Assembly: GCA_051294375.1 (NCBI GenBank)
Contig: CM119264.1
Location: 26,758,847 to 26,822,846 of the forward strand
Length of the DNA: 64,000 bases
DNA from: Paraspadella gotoi
Lineage: Eukaryota; Chaetognatha
Direction: 5' to 3'
Positions 11,839 to 24,052 of the stretch are shown here, in pieces. The notes below the pieces were generated by a model that had not been told where the DNA came from, searched no databases, and saw only the letters and a list, made by a program, of their open reading frames with translations. Numbering within the stretch: the stretch's first letter is position 1; every line of letters starts with the position of its first letter. A program made the position numbers and the translations under genes.

Positions 11839-12278
11839 GTAAGGAGCCCAGTTATGATTATTTATAGTTAGTATTTATATATACAGTTATATATTTGTTA
11901 TAGTAAGGTTATAGTTATTAATATTAAGTTTAGGTCCAAGTTTTAAAACATTTATAGATATTGAATAAAGCGAAAGGGAAGAACTACTATGAAATAATCC
12001 ATTCATTGTATGAATAAGGTATTTTAGTCCTGACTTTGGACGAGCTATGTTGAGTTAAGCCCTCCATCCCTCTGAGTAAAATGACCCTGCAAGCTTTCAA
12101 TCAAGACTCTCTAACACTCTCTCATATAAACTCCCAGAGCACCCAGCTTTAAACATACCTTTCAATATAGTGTTTCTAGATTTTTAACATTAGTTTCGTA
12201 AAGTTAAACCAAAACCTTTACATTTTCTCCTCCCACCCCAACTTCAACCCTTTCCTACCTTCCTCTCTCCCATCCCAG

Positions 12279-13017
12279 GTTACAGTTCGAGCCGTGCATG
12301 GACTACTACTTCATAACGATCTTCTTAAACAAACGTGACAGTCAAGGCAGTCAGAGCGGCAGCGGCGGCGCCCGTCGCCGCGGCGGCAGAGGCGGCCGCG
12401 GCGGACGCGGCGACAACAGCAACAACCTCTCCTCTTCCTCTTCCTCCACCTCCTCCTCGAGCGGCTACCCCGGCGCCCTCAGATGCGCGAACAACCGGCG
12501 CCACATGCGCCTCAGGATCAGCGTCTGTTGCGCCGAGCCCAAGAAGCCCTGTTGGCACCCGAACCGGCTGCCCGGCGATTACGAGGAGCCCTCTCAGTCG
12601 GACAAGCCCTCGTCGGGCAGGCACGAGCCCGGCCGCGGCGCTGCGGGTGGATCCAACGTCATCCTTCCCTTTCCCTTCACGACGCCGAAATCGACGTCCT
12701 TGCCCGAATTCGGGATCGAGCAAGGCGTCGAGACCGACATGCGCTTTACCGACAAAAATCTCATCCCCGTCGTCCAGGCCTACATCACGGAGAAGGATCA
12801 GCGCAAGGCCGAGGCGCAGAGCGGCGCCGCATCGATCCACTGCGGCCCGACGCTGCGACGCCGCGCCGACGCCGCCGTTCCTGGGCTGCTCCTCCGGACG
12901 CTCCTCTTTCTCCTCCAGACTTTAGTCTCCTTGGAAACGTGGGTCGCCTCGGCGACGACGACGTCAACGACGACGATGATGACGACGATCGCGACGACGA
13001 CGTGGTTGGCGAGGTAG
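12279..13017 (+). CDS. ephrin: Ephrin, terminal coding exon with RGG/RGD/poly-Ser insertion
   Basis: The acceptor is CATCCCAG. The frame begins LQFEPCMDYYFITIF, the conserved ephrin strand. It then carries an unusual ~37-residue low-complexity insertion: Ser/Gly, an Arg-Gly-Gly-rich stretch, an RGD tripeptide at 12406-12414, and poly-Ser. After it comes RCANNRRHMRLRISVCC, matching the last conserved strand and cysteines of the domain. A Pro/Ser-rich stalk follows, then a hydrophobic stretch (PGLLLRTLLFLLQTLVSL, about 12880-12933), then a Thr-rich tail (from a GAC/ACG triplet array) and TAG at 13015. The hydrophobic segment suggests membrane attachment; GPI and transmembrane anchoring cannot be separated by eye. 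The exon is far more GC-rich than its surroundings. A further splice within the 3' part cannot be excluded. Confidence 0.9.
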
Positions 13018-14250
13018 CGAAAGGATGGAAGCGTCGGGGAGAAAAGGGGTGAAAGCGTCGGCGGCGTTTGCTGCGTCGGCTGCGGCGTTGGCAGCGCCAG
13101 CAGGGTCGGCAGCGTCAGCGTTGTCGGGCAGCGTCGTATCAATTAAAAACAAAAAAAACAAAACAAACTTGTAAACAAAAAAATCCCTGCGATGAATTTC
13201 AAAAAAAAAAAAAAACAGAGAAAAGAAAAGAGAACCGGTGATCTGCGATTTCCTATTCTCCCTCTCCATCTCCCTCTCCTAATTATTATTACATCGTGTT
13301 TTGTCTCGCTCTCTTTTTTGACCTTGCCTCCCCCTCCCATCATTTCCCCGTCGATCGGTTTGTTCAATGTGATTCAATTCTTGCAATATCTCTCAAGTAA
13401 GACGCCGTTAGTTTTAAATTGTGGTGCTATTTAATTAATTATTTCTAAGTTAAAAGTTCGCTCCTAGAGGCGAAGGATCGAAAAGTCAGAAAACAAAACA
13501 AAAGACATCGACTAGAATGTGTTAAAAATCATACATTTTGAACCTTTTCTTTTGTGCGTACACTTTTAGGTAATTTAGAGAAGATGTTGGATATTTATTA
13601 ATTTTTATTTTAATGGTTTCGTAATTTTTTTTTATCTAAAACATTTCGTGTTATATTCACTTCATGACGCTTAAAAAAAAATTCTTTCTTTTTTTTTCCT
13701 TTTTTTCGTGAGTATTACTTAATATAAACATTAAGTTTTCGGCATTATTATCTTATCATTCGCTCGTAATAATTTTGTTTTCCAGAACTCTTTGGAATGT
13801 TTCAAAATTTTATGCGTCTCGTTTTCAATGAAAAACAATAATTTGTTTTCCTTTTCAAACAAACAAAATAAACATCTTGATGCGAGGTTTTCGAGGTCTA
13901 TTTTTTTTTTCTTTCATGTCCGTCGAATTACAAGCGACTCACTCAATTTTGTTGTAATTTTGCTCATGAATTGAAAATTTTTTTTAAAAAAATATTATCA
14001 ACGTATATATGAAGAAATTGTCTCTTTCACTAAGTCAATTATTTCGTTATTTATTCCTTCTTTTTTTTTTTAAATTTCGATAGTTAAAAAAAAATTGTAA
14101 ATTTTTTTTTCTTTTTCTTTTTTCTCATTTTCGTTGTGTGTTTCTCATGGAGAGAGAGCAATAAAGGTTTTTTTTTGTTTTTTTTTGAAAACTCGCTTGT
14201 AAATAGTCTCTTTTTTAAAAATAAAAATTGAATAAAGATTATTGTGATAA
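13018..14250 (+). other. Probable ephrin 3' UTR
   Basis: Non-coding sequence after the ephrin stop: a GGCAGCG-type repeat patch to about 13130, then AT-rich and T-rich DNA with no supported exon. Candidate poly(A) signals are ATAAAG at 14161 and AATAAA at 14231. The assignment is positional, without transcript evidence. Confidence 0.45.
14231..14236 (+). promoter_or_regulatory. Candidate poly(A) signal for the ephrin transcript
   Basis: A canonical AATAAA followed within 35 bp by T/G-rich sequence (TTATTGTGATAAATGG). It lies about 1.2 kb after the stop codon. Other AATAAA-like hexamers in this AT-rich stretch mean the exact end is uncertain. Confidence 0.4.
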
Positions 14251-14681
14251 ATGGAATTTGTGATATTTTATTCCAAGTTGAACTTTTGAACGTGAAATCG
14301 AAGTCAGAAGATATTTTGAAGGAAGATAGTTATGGAGAACAGAATGAAGATTATGAAATAACAGATCTCAAAGACATTGGACAAAATACCACGTTTCTCA
14401 ACGGCTATTTCAGTCGCATCTCTTTCAACAGGGAACTAGTATACCAGATATTTTTACGTCAATTATGTATAATTTATGTATATTTAACGATAAATTAGGA
14501 GTCTACTATTTCACACATATAGTTTCTTCAAATTTTCTACGACGTCGACGATCAATTTTTTTAAGAAGTCAAACTCTTTTCGATGTCGACACAGTAAAAG
14601 ACGACGACGACAACGACGACGATAATGACAACCACGCCTCGTTGTTGACGACACCCACGACGAACGTTAAGAGACGATCGA

Positions 14682-14852
14682 ATGGAATTAAAAAGAATAA
14701 CACACGTTCCTATTGACTACGAATACCACGACGACGACGACGACGAACAGAGCGACCACAATGCCGACGATGATCTTAATAAAGATCACTATAATATGAT
14801 ATGTGACAACCACTGCGACGATATAAGTAATAAGAAGAAAATCAGATTATGA
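14682..14852 (+). CDS. Small acidic open frame, 56 aa, unrecognised (candidate)
   Basis: An ATG-to-TGA frame with peptide start MELKRITHVPIDYEYH, then an Asp run from a GAC array, then ordinary acidic sequence containing DLNKDHYNMICDNHC, ending KKKIRL. Non-repetitive residues flank the Asp run on both sides. There is no motif or splice evidence. It could be an exon, a chance frame over a GAC array, or part of a downstream transcript. Confidence 0.18.
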   Translation: MELKRITHVPIDYEYHDDDDDEQSDHNADDDLNKDHYNMICDNHCDDISNKKKIRL

Positions 14853-15204
14853 TTTTATTAAAATGGGATAAGCGAGAGTCAACCACGAAATTAGTCACGT
14901 GATTCCCAAAGCATTATCGATGACAATTGTGGCAATGACGAAGAGATGAAGATGACGACGACGACGACGACAACAACAACAACAACGACGACGACGTCGC
15001 TTCCCACCTCATCTCCTTGTCCCGCTCGTCCCGCTCGCTTTCGAATCGCGTTGCACATCCGCGCACGATTCTCATAAAACGAAATTTCTTTAGAGGCTTC
15101 AAGAATGAAATTCCTTTTACAGCATTTTTTTTCGTCCTTTCAGTATTTTTATTTCCCCCATAAGGAAAAAGAAAAGTTTTTTTTTCAGCTGCTTCTTTCC
15201 TCGG

Positions 15205-15208
<4 letters not shown>

Positions 15209-15275
<67 letters not shown>

Positions 15276-15286
15276 CTCTCTCTCTC
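15209..15286. repeat. (CT)n microsatellite
   Basis: About 78 bp of CT dinucleotide with two TTC interruptions; a 20-bp CT run follows at 15370. Confidence 0.95.
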
Positions 15287-15899
15287 TATCCCTTGCTCCT
15301 TTGCTCTTTCTCGTTCTACCCCAAAGCCAATGGATTTTCAGAGGTCGGAAAAGAAATTTGCTTTTCTCCTCTCTCTCTCTCTCTCTCTCTCAAAATCTCT
15401 TCTCTCCGTATTTCTCTTCTTGAATGCGTTTAAGGCGTTTCTGTCATTATCAAAAAATGAGTTCAGAATAAAAAACGATTATCTTTGAAAACATTTCGAT
15501 ACAGTGGAGTTGGGATTAACGATATTCGAGTCAGATCTCATCAACATCATAAACGGTTGTCGCTGTATTTTTTTTATTTTTTATTATAAAGCAAAGGTAT
15601 TAGCTTATGAGTCATATTTAGATCATAGATACATATAACCACTTAATGAACTACGACAATATGTAAATGAGATTAAAAATCCAAACCATTACTCGATAAT
15701 ATCTCGAATCGATCATCTAATCACTGCAGATATCGTGATACATAAGCGAACCGGTGAGCCGGCGAGCTCGTGAGAGTGAGTAAGAAGAGTGAGAAGCCAA
15801 GGAAAGTCTGAGGTTTGGAAATGAGGAATCATTACGAAAAAAAGGAGAGATAGTTAGAAAGAAGGATGATGGTGAATGAAGGCAGAACATTTAATCGAC

Positions 15900-16240
15900 G
15901 AACATCGAGACTAACGACGCGAGCGACGCCATCAAAGTTGCTGGCGCCACGCCATCGACGCTGCTGGCGCCTTGTCATCGACGCCGCTGGCGTCATTGAC
16001 GTCATTGACGTCGTTGACGCTACAGATGACGTTATTGAGACCACAGACAATATTGACGCCACCGACAGCAATAGCGTTAATGACGCCACCGCCGATAAAG
16101 GCGCCACTAAAACTATTCACAAAACCAACATTATCGACAGAACTGACGCCGTCGTCACTGGTGGCGCCATCAACGCCTCCAACGCCACGGACGATGCTGG
16201 CGCTTTTTTAACGCCACGTTGCCATAATGCCATATTCATT
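15900..16240. repeat. Degenerate GACGCC/GACGTC repeat rich in GGCGCC
   Basis: Hexamer-like words GACGCC, GACGTC, GACGCT and ATTGACGTC recur throughout, with CTGGCGCCA blocks at about 15940, 15965 and 16195. A long + strand frame (15866-16675) crosses it and reads as Asp/Ala/Thr-rich followed by a hydrophobic patch. I regard it as a consequence of the 3- and 6-bp periodicity. Confidence 0.55.
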
Positions 16241-16964
16241 ATGTTGTTTCTCTGTTTTGTTTTTTTTTGGGGGGGGAGGGTAGCGCCGCCCAAAACACAA
16301 ACTTCGGCGTCGACGATCAAACTGTCGTCACAAGCGCCGCGAAAAAAAATAGACGCCGACGACAGCGCAGCTTTCGACGCCGCCGACGCCCCCGGACGCG
16401 GCGGCGCCGACGTCGCCCGGGTCTTTTTTCGTCTTCGTCGTCGTCGTCGTCTTCCTCGACGAATAAATGAGCAGCGCAACGAGCGACCATCTCCAACGCC
16501 ATCTAACGGGACATTTGCCAAACGGAGTTCGCCGTTAAGTTTTTGTAGCGGAATCGTGTGCCCGGGGAGTGAGGGGGGAGGAGAAGGGGGGAAGGGAAGA
16601 GGGGAGGGAAGAGGAGGGGAAGAGGGGAGGGAGGAGGGGAAGAGGGTGGGAGAAATGAAAGTATCTAAGCGATAAAAGATGAGTTTCGACGAGAAAACGA
16701 GGACAAAGAGAGAAGGAAATGGGTGACGGAGGAAGAGGAGGAAGAAGAAGCATGGAAGAAAAGGGAGGAGGAGGAAGAGGAGGAGGAGGAGTAGATGATA
16801 TCTTTGGAATTTGGTCAAATGATTGTAGCGAGAGAGAAGGAAGAGGAGGAAAATAGAGTGAGGAAAGAAAAAGAGTAGAAACGTTTGAAGCGTAAAAGGA
16901 GATGGATTCAGGGAGGGGAAAAAATGGACAGATGGAGAAAGATTAAAGGAAGAAAGGAGGGAAG

Positions 16965-16972
<8 letters not shown>

Positions 16973-17055
<83 letters not shown>
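16973..17055. repeat. (GA)n microsatellite
   Basis: An uninterrupted GA tract of about 83 bp, preceded by about 400 bp of purine-rich (GGGAGGA, GAAGGA) sequence from 16560. Confidence 0.95.
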
Positions 17056-17058
<3 letters not shown>

Positions 17059-17360
17059 GACAGACCTCCCGCTTGTAGGCCATCTCGTTACAACGAATCT
17101 AACACGCGTAATTCGGTCTCTTAGCAACGATTCTCCGCCTTCGTCTCGACCGAAACAGAAGAGGACTATGGGCGTGTCTCTCGACACAACGTCCCATGAA
17201 AACCCATAAAACCCATGGACTTCTGACTCGTCGTCCCGTTGGATGACGTAACCGAGGCGACGTTACGAGAGACGAAACGCGACGACGTTGTTATCGTCGT
17301 CCTCATCGTCGATCCTTCCCTAATCCCGATGGTCGTCGTAACCCCATCACAACCGAGCGG

Positions 17361-17415
17361 TTTACGATCACGTGATTGGTCACATAAGAGCTGTTTACGA
17401 TCACGTGATTGGTCA
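17361..17415. repeat. 22-bp direct repeat containing TCACGTGA
   Basis: A 22-bp word (TTTACGATCACGTGATTGGT plus CA) occurs exactly at 17361-17382 and 17394-17415, 33 bp apart. Each copy contains the palindrome ATCACGTGAT with the CACGTG E-box core. CACGTG is bound by bHLH-zip factors in animals; any role here is inferred. Confidence 0.85.
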
Positions 17416-19056
17416 ACGCAGCGGTGGTCGTACGGCGAGAGATTGCTACGTCTCGTGGTCAAATGAATATTTGGTTTTAATATTAATCAGTCTCTCGTAG
17501 GTACATACTACATAGGATTAATTGTTTATTAGGTAACTTAATTAAATAATTAATTCATTTGTTTTCTTCTTTGAATCGAGAATACCAGAAAAGCAGGTCC
17601 GAAAAATAAAAAACCAGAGTTACGGTATTGCTCAAAAAATTACGCAATCCGGATTTACGCATTCCCGCCAAATAAATTTCGCACCTACGAAGTTCGCGTC
17701 ACCACGAGATGGCACCGTTGGATGTCGCTTCGGTTGTCAGTCATTGCAGAGTTACTCGAGGCAATCTGGGTTCAGTCACACGACAAACGAATGAAGTCAT
17801 CTTTACGGTCACGATGTGAGGACGCCTTTAGGGTAGGAAAATTCGTGCTTGGAATTCACGACGTCAATGAGAAAAAAAGCAAGCGAAATCTGCAATATTA
17901 ACAATTCAGAATTCAAAATTGACAAGCCGCCGATATTTTCACTTGCTTTTAGAAATCCAACGAAAGTAAGTTCCCTTAGAAATCAAACCCGAAACGGTTG
18001 TCCGGCCCAAACCGCTCTCACCTTGCGCCCAAAATCGACCCCATATTTTAAATCCGCTCCGCATCTCGCGGATCGAAAAAAAAAAATCGAGAGAGAGACA
18101 CGAGTTTACGATCGTCGCCCGTCGGTTTCCTTCCGATTTTTACGATCGAATTCGCAGCGCCACACCGTGTTGTTTTACGAGTGCTCGGGCAAGCGCAGTA
18201 CGCTTTTTTTTTTTACGAGTACGTACGCCGGAACAGTCTGTTCCTTTCTTTTTTTTTTTTTTAAGGCGCGCATTCGCGAGAGCTAAGTACGGATTTTACG
18301 AGCTTTTCTCGGACGCGATGTCCGACGCAAAACCGTCACGTGGATTCACATCGAATTCACGCTCCAGTCCAGTAGGTTTTTCACATGACACCAAGACTAC
18401 GAAAAAAAAAAAGGCGAATTTAAATGTTCTTCCGTGTTGTTCGTCTTAACGTCTTACGTACACGTTTGTCTAGACGTTTAACGTACACAAACATTCTAAT
18501 TCTGCGTAGAACTCGGCTATTATTTACAGCGCCACGACGTTGCCTCGACTATTGTTTGGACGGCGCTTCATGACGCCTCGACGCCGATAAATGCGGCGCC
18601 AGAAAAGAAAGAAGGCGCTCGATCCTCATTACCTTTTTTCTCGAAGTCACGCGCGAGGACGATAACTTTTTTTTTTCGAGGGAGACAGAATGTTGAGCGG
18701 ATTGGCGGTTGGACCAAGTGTTGTGTGAATTGGGTGAAAGTGGGATTAAGGGTTGGGGGTTGAGTGAGATGGAATGGGGTAAGGCTTCTGCCTAAGAGGT
18801 TCTAGTTAGTTTGAGTTTGATTTGAACTTTTACTTAATGAAGATCGAGTTGATACGTTAAGATCAACTGTTTGGAGAGGTTTTGATGCGTTGTAAAAAAA
18901 AATTTAAATTATTAGCGATGACTGCAGGTTAAATACATATGAATAAAATTATAAACGTATTTTTCTGTAATATTAAAAAAAAGTCTGGCTGGGAATATTG
19001 CTTTGGTTTCAGATTCGAAGATTCGTTGTTTCTTTTGTCGCGCATTGGTGCATTGG

Positions 19057-19065
<9 letters not shown>

Positions 19066-19132
<67 letters not shown>

Positions 19133-19143
19133 CTCTCTCTCTC
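19066..19143. repeat. (CT)n microsatellite
   Basis: About 78 bp of CT dinucleotide, nearly perfect for the first 60 bp. Confidence 0.95.
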
Positions 19144-19277
19144 TCCTATTAATTCACTTTTAGCTCATCGCGCGATTCGAAAGTTGACCTGACCTTTACC
19201 GATGTTGACCTTCACCTTGTTAGTCCAGGTTTGACCCGATTTGACCCGAAGATCGTTTCTCTTTTCTCTCGCTTCAG

Positions 19278-19342
<65 letters not shown>
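19278..19342. repeat. (CT)n microsatellite
   Basis: About 65 bp of CT with one CA interruption, 135 bp after the previous tract. Confidence 0.95.
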
Positions 19343-19347
<5 letters not shown>

Positions 19348-20347
19348 CTTTCACCAAAAAAAGTTCATGTCCACAGCTGTGAATTATTTTATATTTATGC
19401 AATTAAAATCAATAAGCTGGTATAAAGTTTAAAAGTGTAAAGTTCTATAGCAGTTTAACTAGGTTATTTTACACAATGAGTCATATAATTCTCCTTTAAG
19501 CCCAACTAATACGCAACTAAACTTCAAATAATTGTGACTATGGAGAAAAAAAAATACACATATTGTAACTCATTTCGTGACCATATTGAGTCACGTTCAG
19601 CTGTAGCCGAACTCCGCTTCAAGAAATAATCGCGACAGATGGACTCGGGGGCCCATTATCGATTTCCCGTTCAAACCCGCTCACCCCAATCTTCCTATCT
19701 CCATTTCCTTCACCCCTGCACCCCCTCCCCCCCCGATCCGGATCCCCCCTCCCACCAACCTTCCTATCTCACCCCTACACCTCCTTCCCCCCCCGCTCCC
19801 CCACTTTCGATTCCATCACCATGAACCCATATCCTCATCTTCTCAATCCAACGACTCGTGGCAAAACACCGAACTCGTACGAGGAACCTCGCTCTGTATT
19901 TTTAGACGATAAGGGAGAAGGAAAAAGAGGGAGAGAGATGGAGAGAAGAGAAGAGGAGATGCGAATAAAGGAAAGAAAAGGAAAGGAGAATAGAGGAGAG
20001 AAGAGGACAGAGGCAAGAAACTAAGAGGGACAGAATAAAAAGCAAACGATATAGAATTATTGGGAAAGACTAACAAAATACAAGCTGGAACACAGAGAGA
20101 AATACAAGGAGAAATAGAAACTGAGAAGCATAAAAAGAGAGATATACAGAAAAACAAATCATCAGACAGAAAGAAAGAAAGAAAAGACAGAAAAATAGAT
20201 AGAAGAGACAACGGTTCTTTTCTCAACGAATCAACGACCATCAGAAACGCTCTACTCCTTGTCTCCACGGGCGACGATGAACCGAAGGGTCATCGCCCTC
20301 CATCCTTCCCTCCCTCCCTCCCTCTCTAACGAACGCGCGATCACTGA

Positions 20348-20400
20348 TCACGTGAAGCGTGGCCACGGATCACGTGACCGAAGGGCCGAGGATCACGTGA
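20348..20400. promoter_or_regulatory. Triple TCACGTGA (E-box) cluster
   Basis: Three exact TCACGTGA palindromes at 20348, 20370 and 20393, spaced 22-23 bp (about two helical turns), in GC- and CpG-rich DNA. The sites are read directly. Use as a bHLH-zip binding cluster or promoter element is inference, and no adjacent gene is identified. Confidence 0.4.
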
Positions 20401-20942
20401 TCGGTGATCAATAACCGCGCGCTGCCGGTGGTCGGCGGACGAGTGACCGAAAGGCGGCGACTGACGCGGCGGCGGCAGCGGGAGTCTCCGCCGCTGGACG
20501 CATTCAGTATTTAACAGTCAATCAAGGAATCGGTTAATGACCTCGGTAAATAATGCGGCGACCTAAAAAGGGGAAAGCTATTTGAAAGCGATTGTCGAAT
20601 GAAAGTTAAACTTAAAAGCTAAAACAAAAAGGCATTTTGAAAGAAAAGATTGAAATAAAAACTAATATTTCAAGGAAAATATAATTAAACGCAAGTCGAC
20701 TTACCTAAAAGTAAAATAAAGAAAAAGCAATTCGATGCGAGAAAAGAAAATCAAGTAAATAAAGCAACGGAATCGGAGAAAATTCAAAATCGTACCGGCA
20801 AGCAAAGCAAGCGATCGAAGGAAAGCAAATAAAGCGACTGCGGGAAAGATTAAGGCGATGGGAACGAGATTGAAATTGACTTTGGGACCGGAAACCCCGC
20901 GGATTTTGCAACGGGGATAAAATACGAGAGTTTGCAAACGAC

Positions 20943-21020
20943 CTTTGGTTTATTCAAGCCTGAAGGCGCTCCACTGGATCGAAGTGGAGGCTTGGGGGGG
21001 AGTGATGGTGGAGTGGTTGG
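20943..21020 (-). CDS. Candidate proline-rich exon, 26 codons
   Basis: On the minus strand a long pyrimidine-rich tract ends CACCTAAG and is followed by a 78-bp open frame, exactly 26 codons, containing PPSLPPKPPLRSSGAPSG and ending NKPK before a GTCGTT donor. The PPKPPLR segment resembles an SH3-ligand core. The donor fits consensus poorly and no neighbouring exon was found, so a chance frame in C-rich DNA is possible. Confidence 0.25.
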
Positions 21021-21878
21021 CTTAGGTGGAGCAAGAGTGGGGACAGGAGCAGGGACAGGGTAGGAGCAAAAAGAAAATTGAATTAATGAGCATGATTTAC
21101 TCGATTTTTTCGTAGAATTTAAGAGAAATTGTTTATTTGCCGCGAACAACGTTTTTGACAATAAGAAACGGACTCGTTTTGACTCTTTCTTTACAAGTTT
21201 TCATCAGCGTTGATTGCAAAAGTCGGTCTTGTCCTCGCTTAATTATTAACGTGACGAAAAGAAAGCCAAAACATAGTTCAAGACATATTATTTGAAATAT
21301 ATTAATGCTGGACCTTAAAGGAAGTGACATCTAAGGGAAAAGATTATTTCATTTTATTTTATCGCGTAAATCGCAAGTTTTCCGCGTCTAATTGGCAGCC
21401 GTTTATGTCTTTCCCTTTCAACTCTGACTCAATTTTCTGTTTCGGTTATTGTTTCGTGTTGACTCAACTGTTGAGTTCCCATCTTAACGCCAATTTGCGA
21501 ATTATAATTACGACATCTTGTTTATTAACGATTAATATTTGGGATTCAATGATTTTAACCAATTAGTAGGACAATGTATATTTGAATTAACAAAAGAAAA
21601 TTTAAACCGTAAGTTGGCCCACGGAACAGTCAAGTGGTGAGTTTGAGATTGACGATATTCGCTCATTGTCGTCGTCGTCGTCGTTGTTGTTGTTGTAGTT
21701 GTTATGTTCAATTAGGCAGCTACACTTAATTTGTTTGTAAATTTGAAACCGTTCGCACTTAAAAAAGCGCTTAGAATATAACCTAGTACGTTCGCCGTAA
21801 AGCTTCCGCCAAGAGACGTAAAAAAATGACAAATGATGTTGCTCCGCTCGTCTCTTGTCTGTCAGCCTCGCGAGAGGT

Positions 21879-21918
<40 letters not shown>

Positions 21919-22388
21919 ATCTCGGCTTCCCCGTCCTCTCCTTTTGTACTTCATTCCCTAGCCGACCGGTCCATCCTGCAATTGATATCCCATAATTTTC
22001 CTTTTTTTCTTTCTTTCCTTCCTTCATTTTCTTACTTTCCTCTTTCCTCCTTCGACCTTCATTTCTTTTCCTTCCTCCTTTCCTCCCTCCTCGGGAAAAA
22101 GGGCAAAGAGATAATTCCGCGGGATCAGGACAAAACAAAAGCTGCTGTTTTTTTTTAGCCTTACGAGGAAAAGGAAGTACAACGTCGTAGAATTGATAAA
22201 CATTGATTAAAAAAAATAAGGAACATTCATTAAGAAATTGTATATGTATGTACCATGTAAATAAACGAATAAACTATCAACAATAAACTAACATACGGAA
22301 TCAGATTTTAAATTTTACTCTTAAGTCAAACGCTAATCATCTAAGTGCCTCACACAACACAAGGCCTACGCGATTCATATCGTATCTA

Positions 22389-22613
22389 NNNNNNNNNNNN
22401 NNNNNNNNNNNNNNNNNNNNNNNNNNNNNNNNNNNNNNNNNNNNNNNNNNNNNNNNNNNNNNNNNNNNNNNNNNNNNNNNNNNNNNNNNNNNNNNNNNNN
22501 NNNNNNNNNNNNNNNNNNNNNNNNNNNNNNNNNNNNNNNNNNNNNNNNNNNNNNNNNNNNNNNNNNNNNNNNNNNNNNNNNNNNNNNNNNNNNNNNNNNN
22601 NNNNNNNNNNNNN
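22389..22613. other. Assembly gap (225 N)
   Basis: A run of N between AT-rich flanks. The length differs from the 25-N placeholders, so it may be an estimated gap. Confidence 0.95.
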
Positions 22614-23123
22614 AAAATTGAAAAAAAGAAAATTTTCGTGAGAGGATTTCGAGGCGATGTATCCAGTTTCTAACGAAGGCCGCGAAAATGTGAACTTTTT
22701 TTTAAAGTTTTACGTTATTTAAACTCTTCTTCGTAATTTGTCGATTGTTTGCCTTTGATATTCCATGTCATGTTTTTTATATACAACTGATGATGGGTGA
22801 TGTGTGATTGGAGGCCGGGCCGAATCGAGATTCCCGATTGGCGGTCATGGTCTTGTTAAATCGGAGACTCGCCGTCGACCGAAGGAATGTTAAATTCATT
22901 AAACGCCACTCTTTCAATTTCACCAGTGATTTTTGCCAATATACATCCTGACCGCTTCTCGCTATTCCCTATTCCGCTTCTCATACCGTTCGTTCCTCTT
23001 CACCTCGAATCGCTCCTCAGACTCGCTTCTCGCTCCACTTCTCCAGCCAAACTCCATCAATCACGGGCGATCACGTGACGACGCGGACGTGAAACCCGAG
23101 AATCACGAAAATCGCCGGAGGGT

Positions 23124-23129
<6 letters not shown>

Positions 23130-23214
<85 letters not shown>

Positions 23215-23244
23215 TGAGAGAGCAGAGAGAGTGAGAGAGAGTGA
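23130..23244. repeat. (GA)n microsatellite
   Basis: About 75 bp of perfect GA followed by GAGTGAGAGAG-type degenerate units. Confidence 0.95.
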
Positions 23245-23980
23245 ATAGAAATGCGGCATTCCAAGGAAATGAGGTAAGTATTTACGGTTTGTAATAGTAA
23301 TAGTTTGTAATAGATAGTTCATTGACTGTAATATATGGTCGTTCAATCGAAAAATAACGAGAAATAGTTTATAAAAGTCCAGTAATTGTGAGCTAATGGA
23401 ATAAATCTTATAAATAGTAAGTTTCCAAGTTTACTTCAAGCAAACGATTAGACAAACGAGCCTGTCATGAACTTTATATTGCATGTTTATTGCATCAATT
23501 TTAGTAAGCTTGACAACTATACAAATCCAGTAAGATATTTAGATATAACCGTAGCACGTAGACACGGCAAGAGGCTTACGAATGGCATGCTCCCTCTGAA
23601 TCGATGGCAACGAAAAACTCGGCTTCAATAATTCTCGAATCTCTTGAGACGAAGTTTCCAGCGAAAAGGGATACTAAAAATAATTCTCGCTCTCTGTCTT
23701 TTCTTTTCTCTTCCTTACTTTTTATTCTTTTCTTTCTTTCTTTCCTTTTGTCTTTTTCCTTTCTTTATGGTTTTCCCTTTTTTTATCTTATTTTTTTAAC
23801 CGTTTCTATTCAAATGTTTTTTTTTCTGTATTCTTCTTTCTTATTTTCAAGTGTTGGTTAAATATCATGAAATTATATTCACTGACTGAACCTTACCTAC
23901 GGGGTTTCTACATTGAAAAATGAATAGATTCAAAAGTGATATCAACCCAGAAAAAGAAACGTCGAATTTATTCACAGTAT

Positions 23981-23985
<5 letters not shown>

Positions 23986-24025
<40 letters not shown>

Positions 24026-24052
24026 TCTCTCTCTCTTTCTCTCTCTCTCGTT
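23986..24052. repeat. (CT)n microsatellite
   Basis: About 66 bp of CT with TTC interruptions. It is inverted relative to the GA tract at 23130. Confidence 0.95.

Noticed and set aside
15866-16675. 269-codon + strand open frame with a hydrophobic middle
   Set aside because: Half of it is the GACGCC periodic repeat, followed by a purine-rich GGGAGG tract. The hydrophobic patch comes from T-rich DNA. No coding evidence beyond openness.
23130-23250. CRISPR-like regular repeats
   Set aside because: All regular arrays in the window are microsatellites or contiguous minisatellites without unique spacers, in a eukaryotic sequence.
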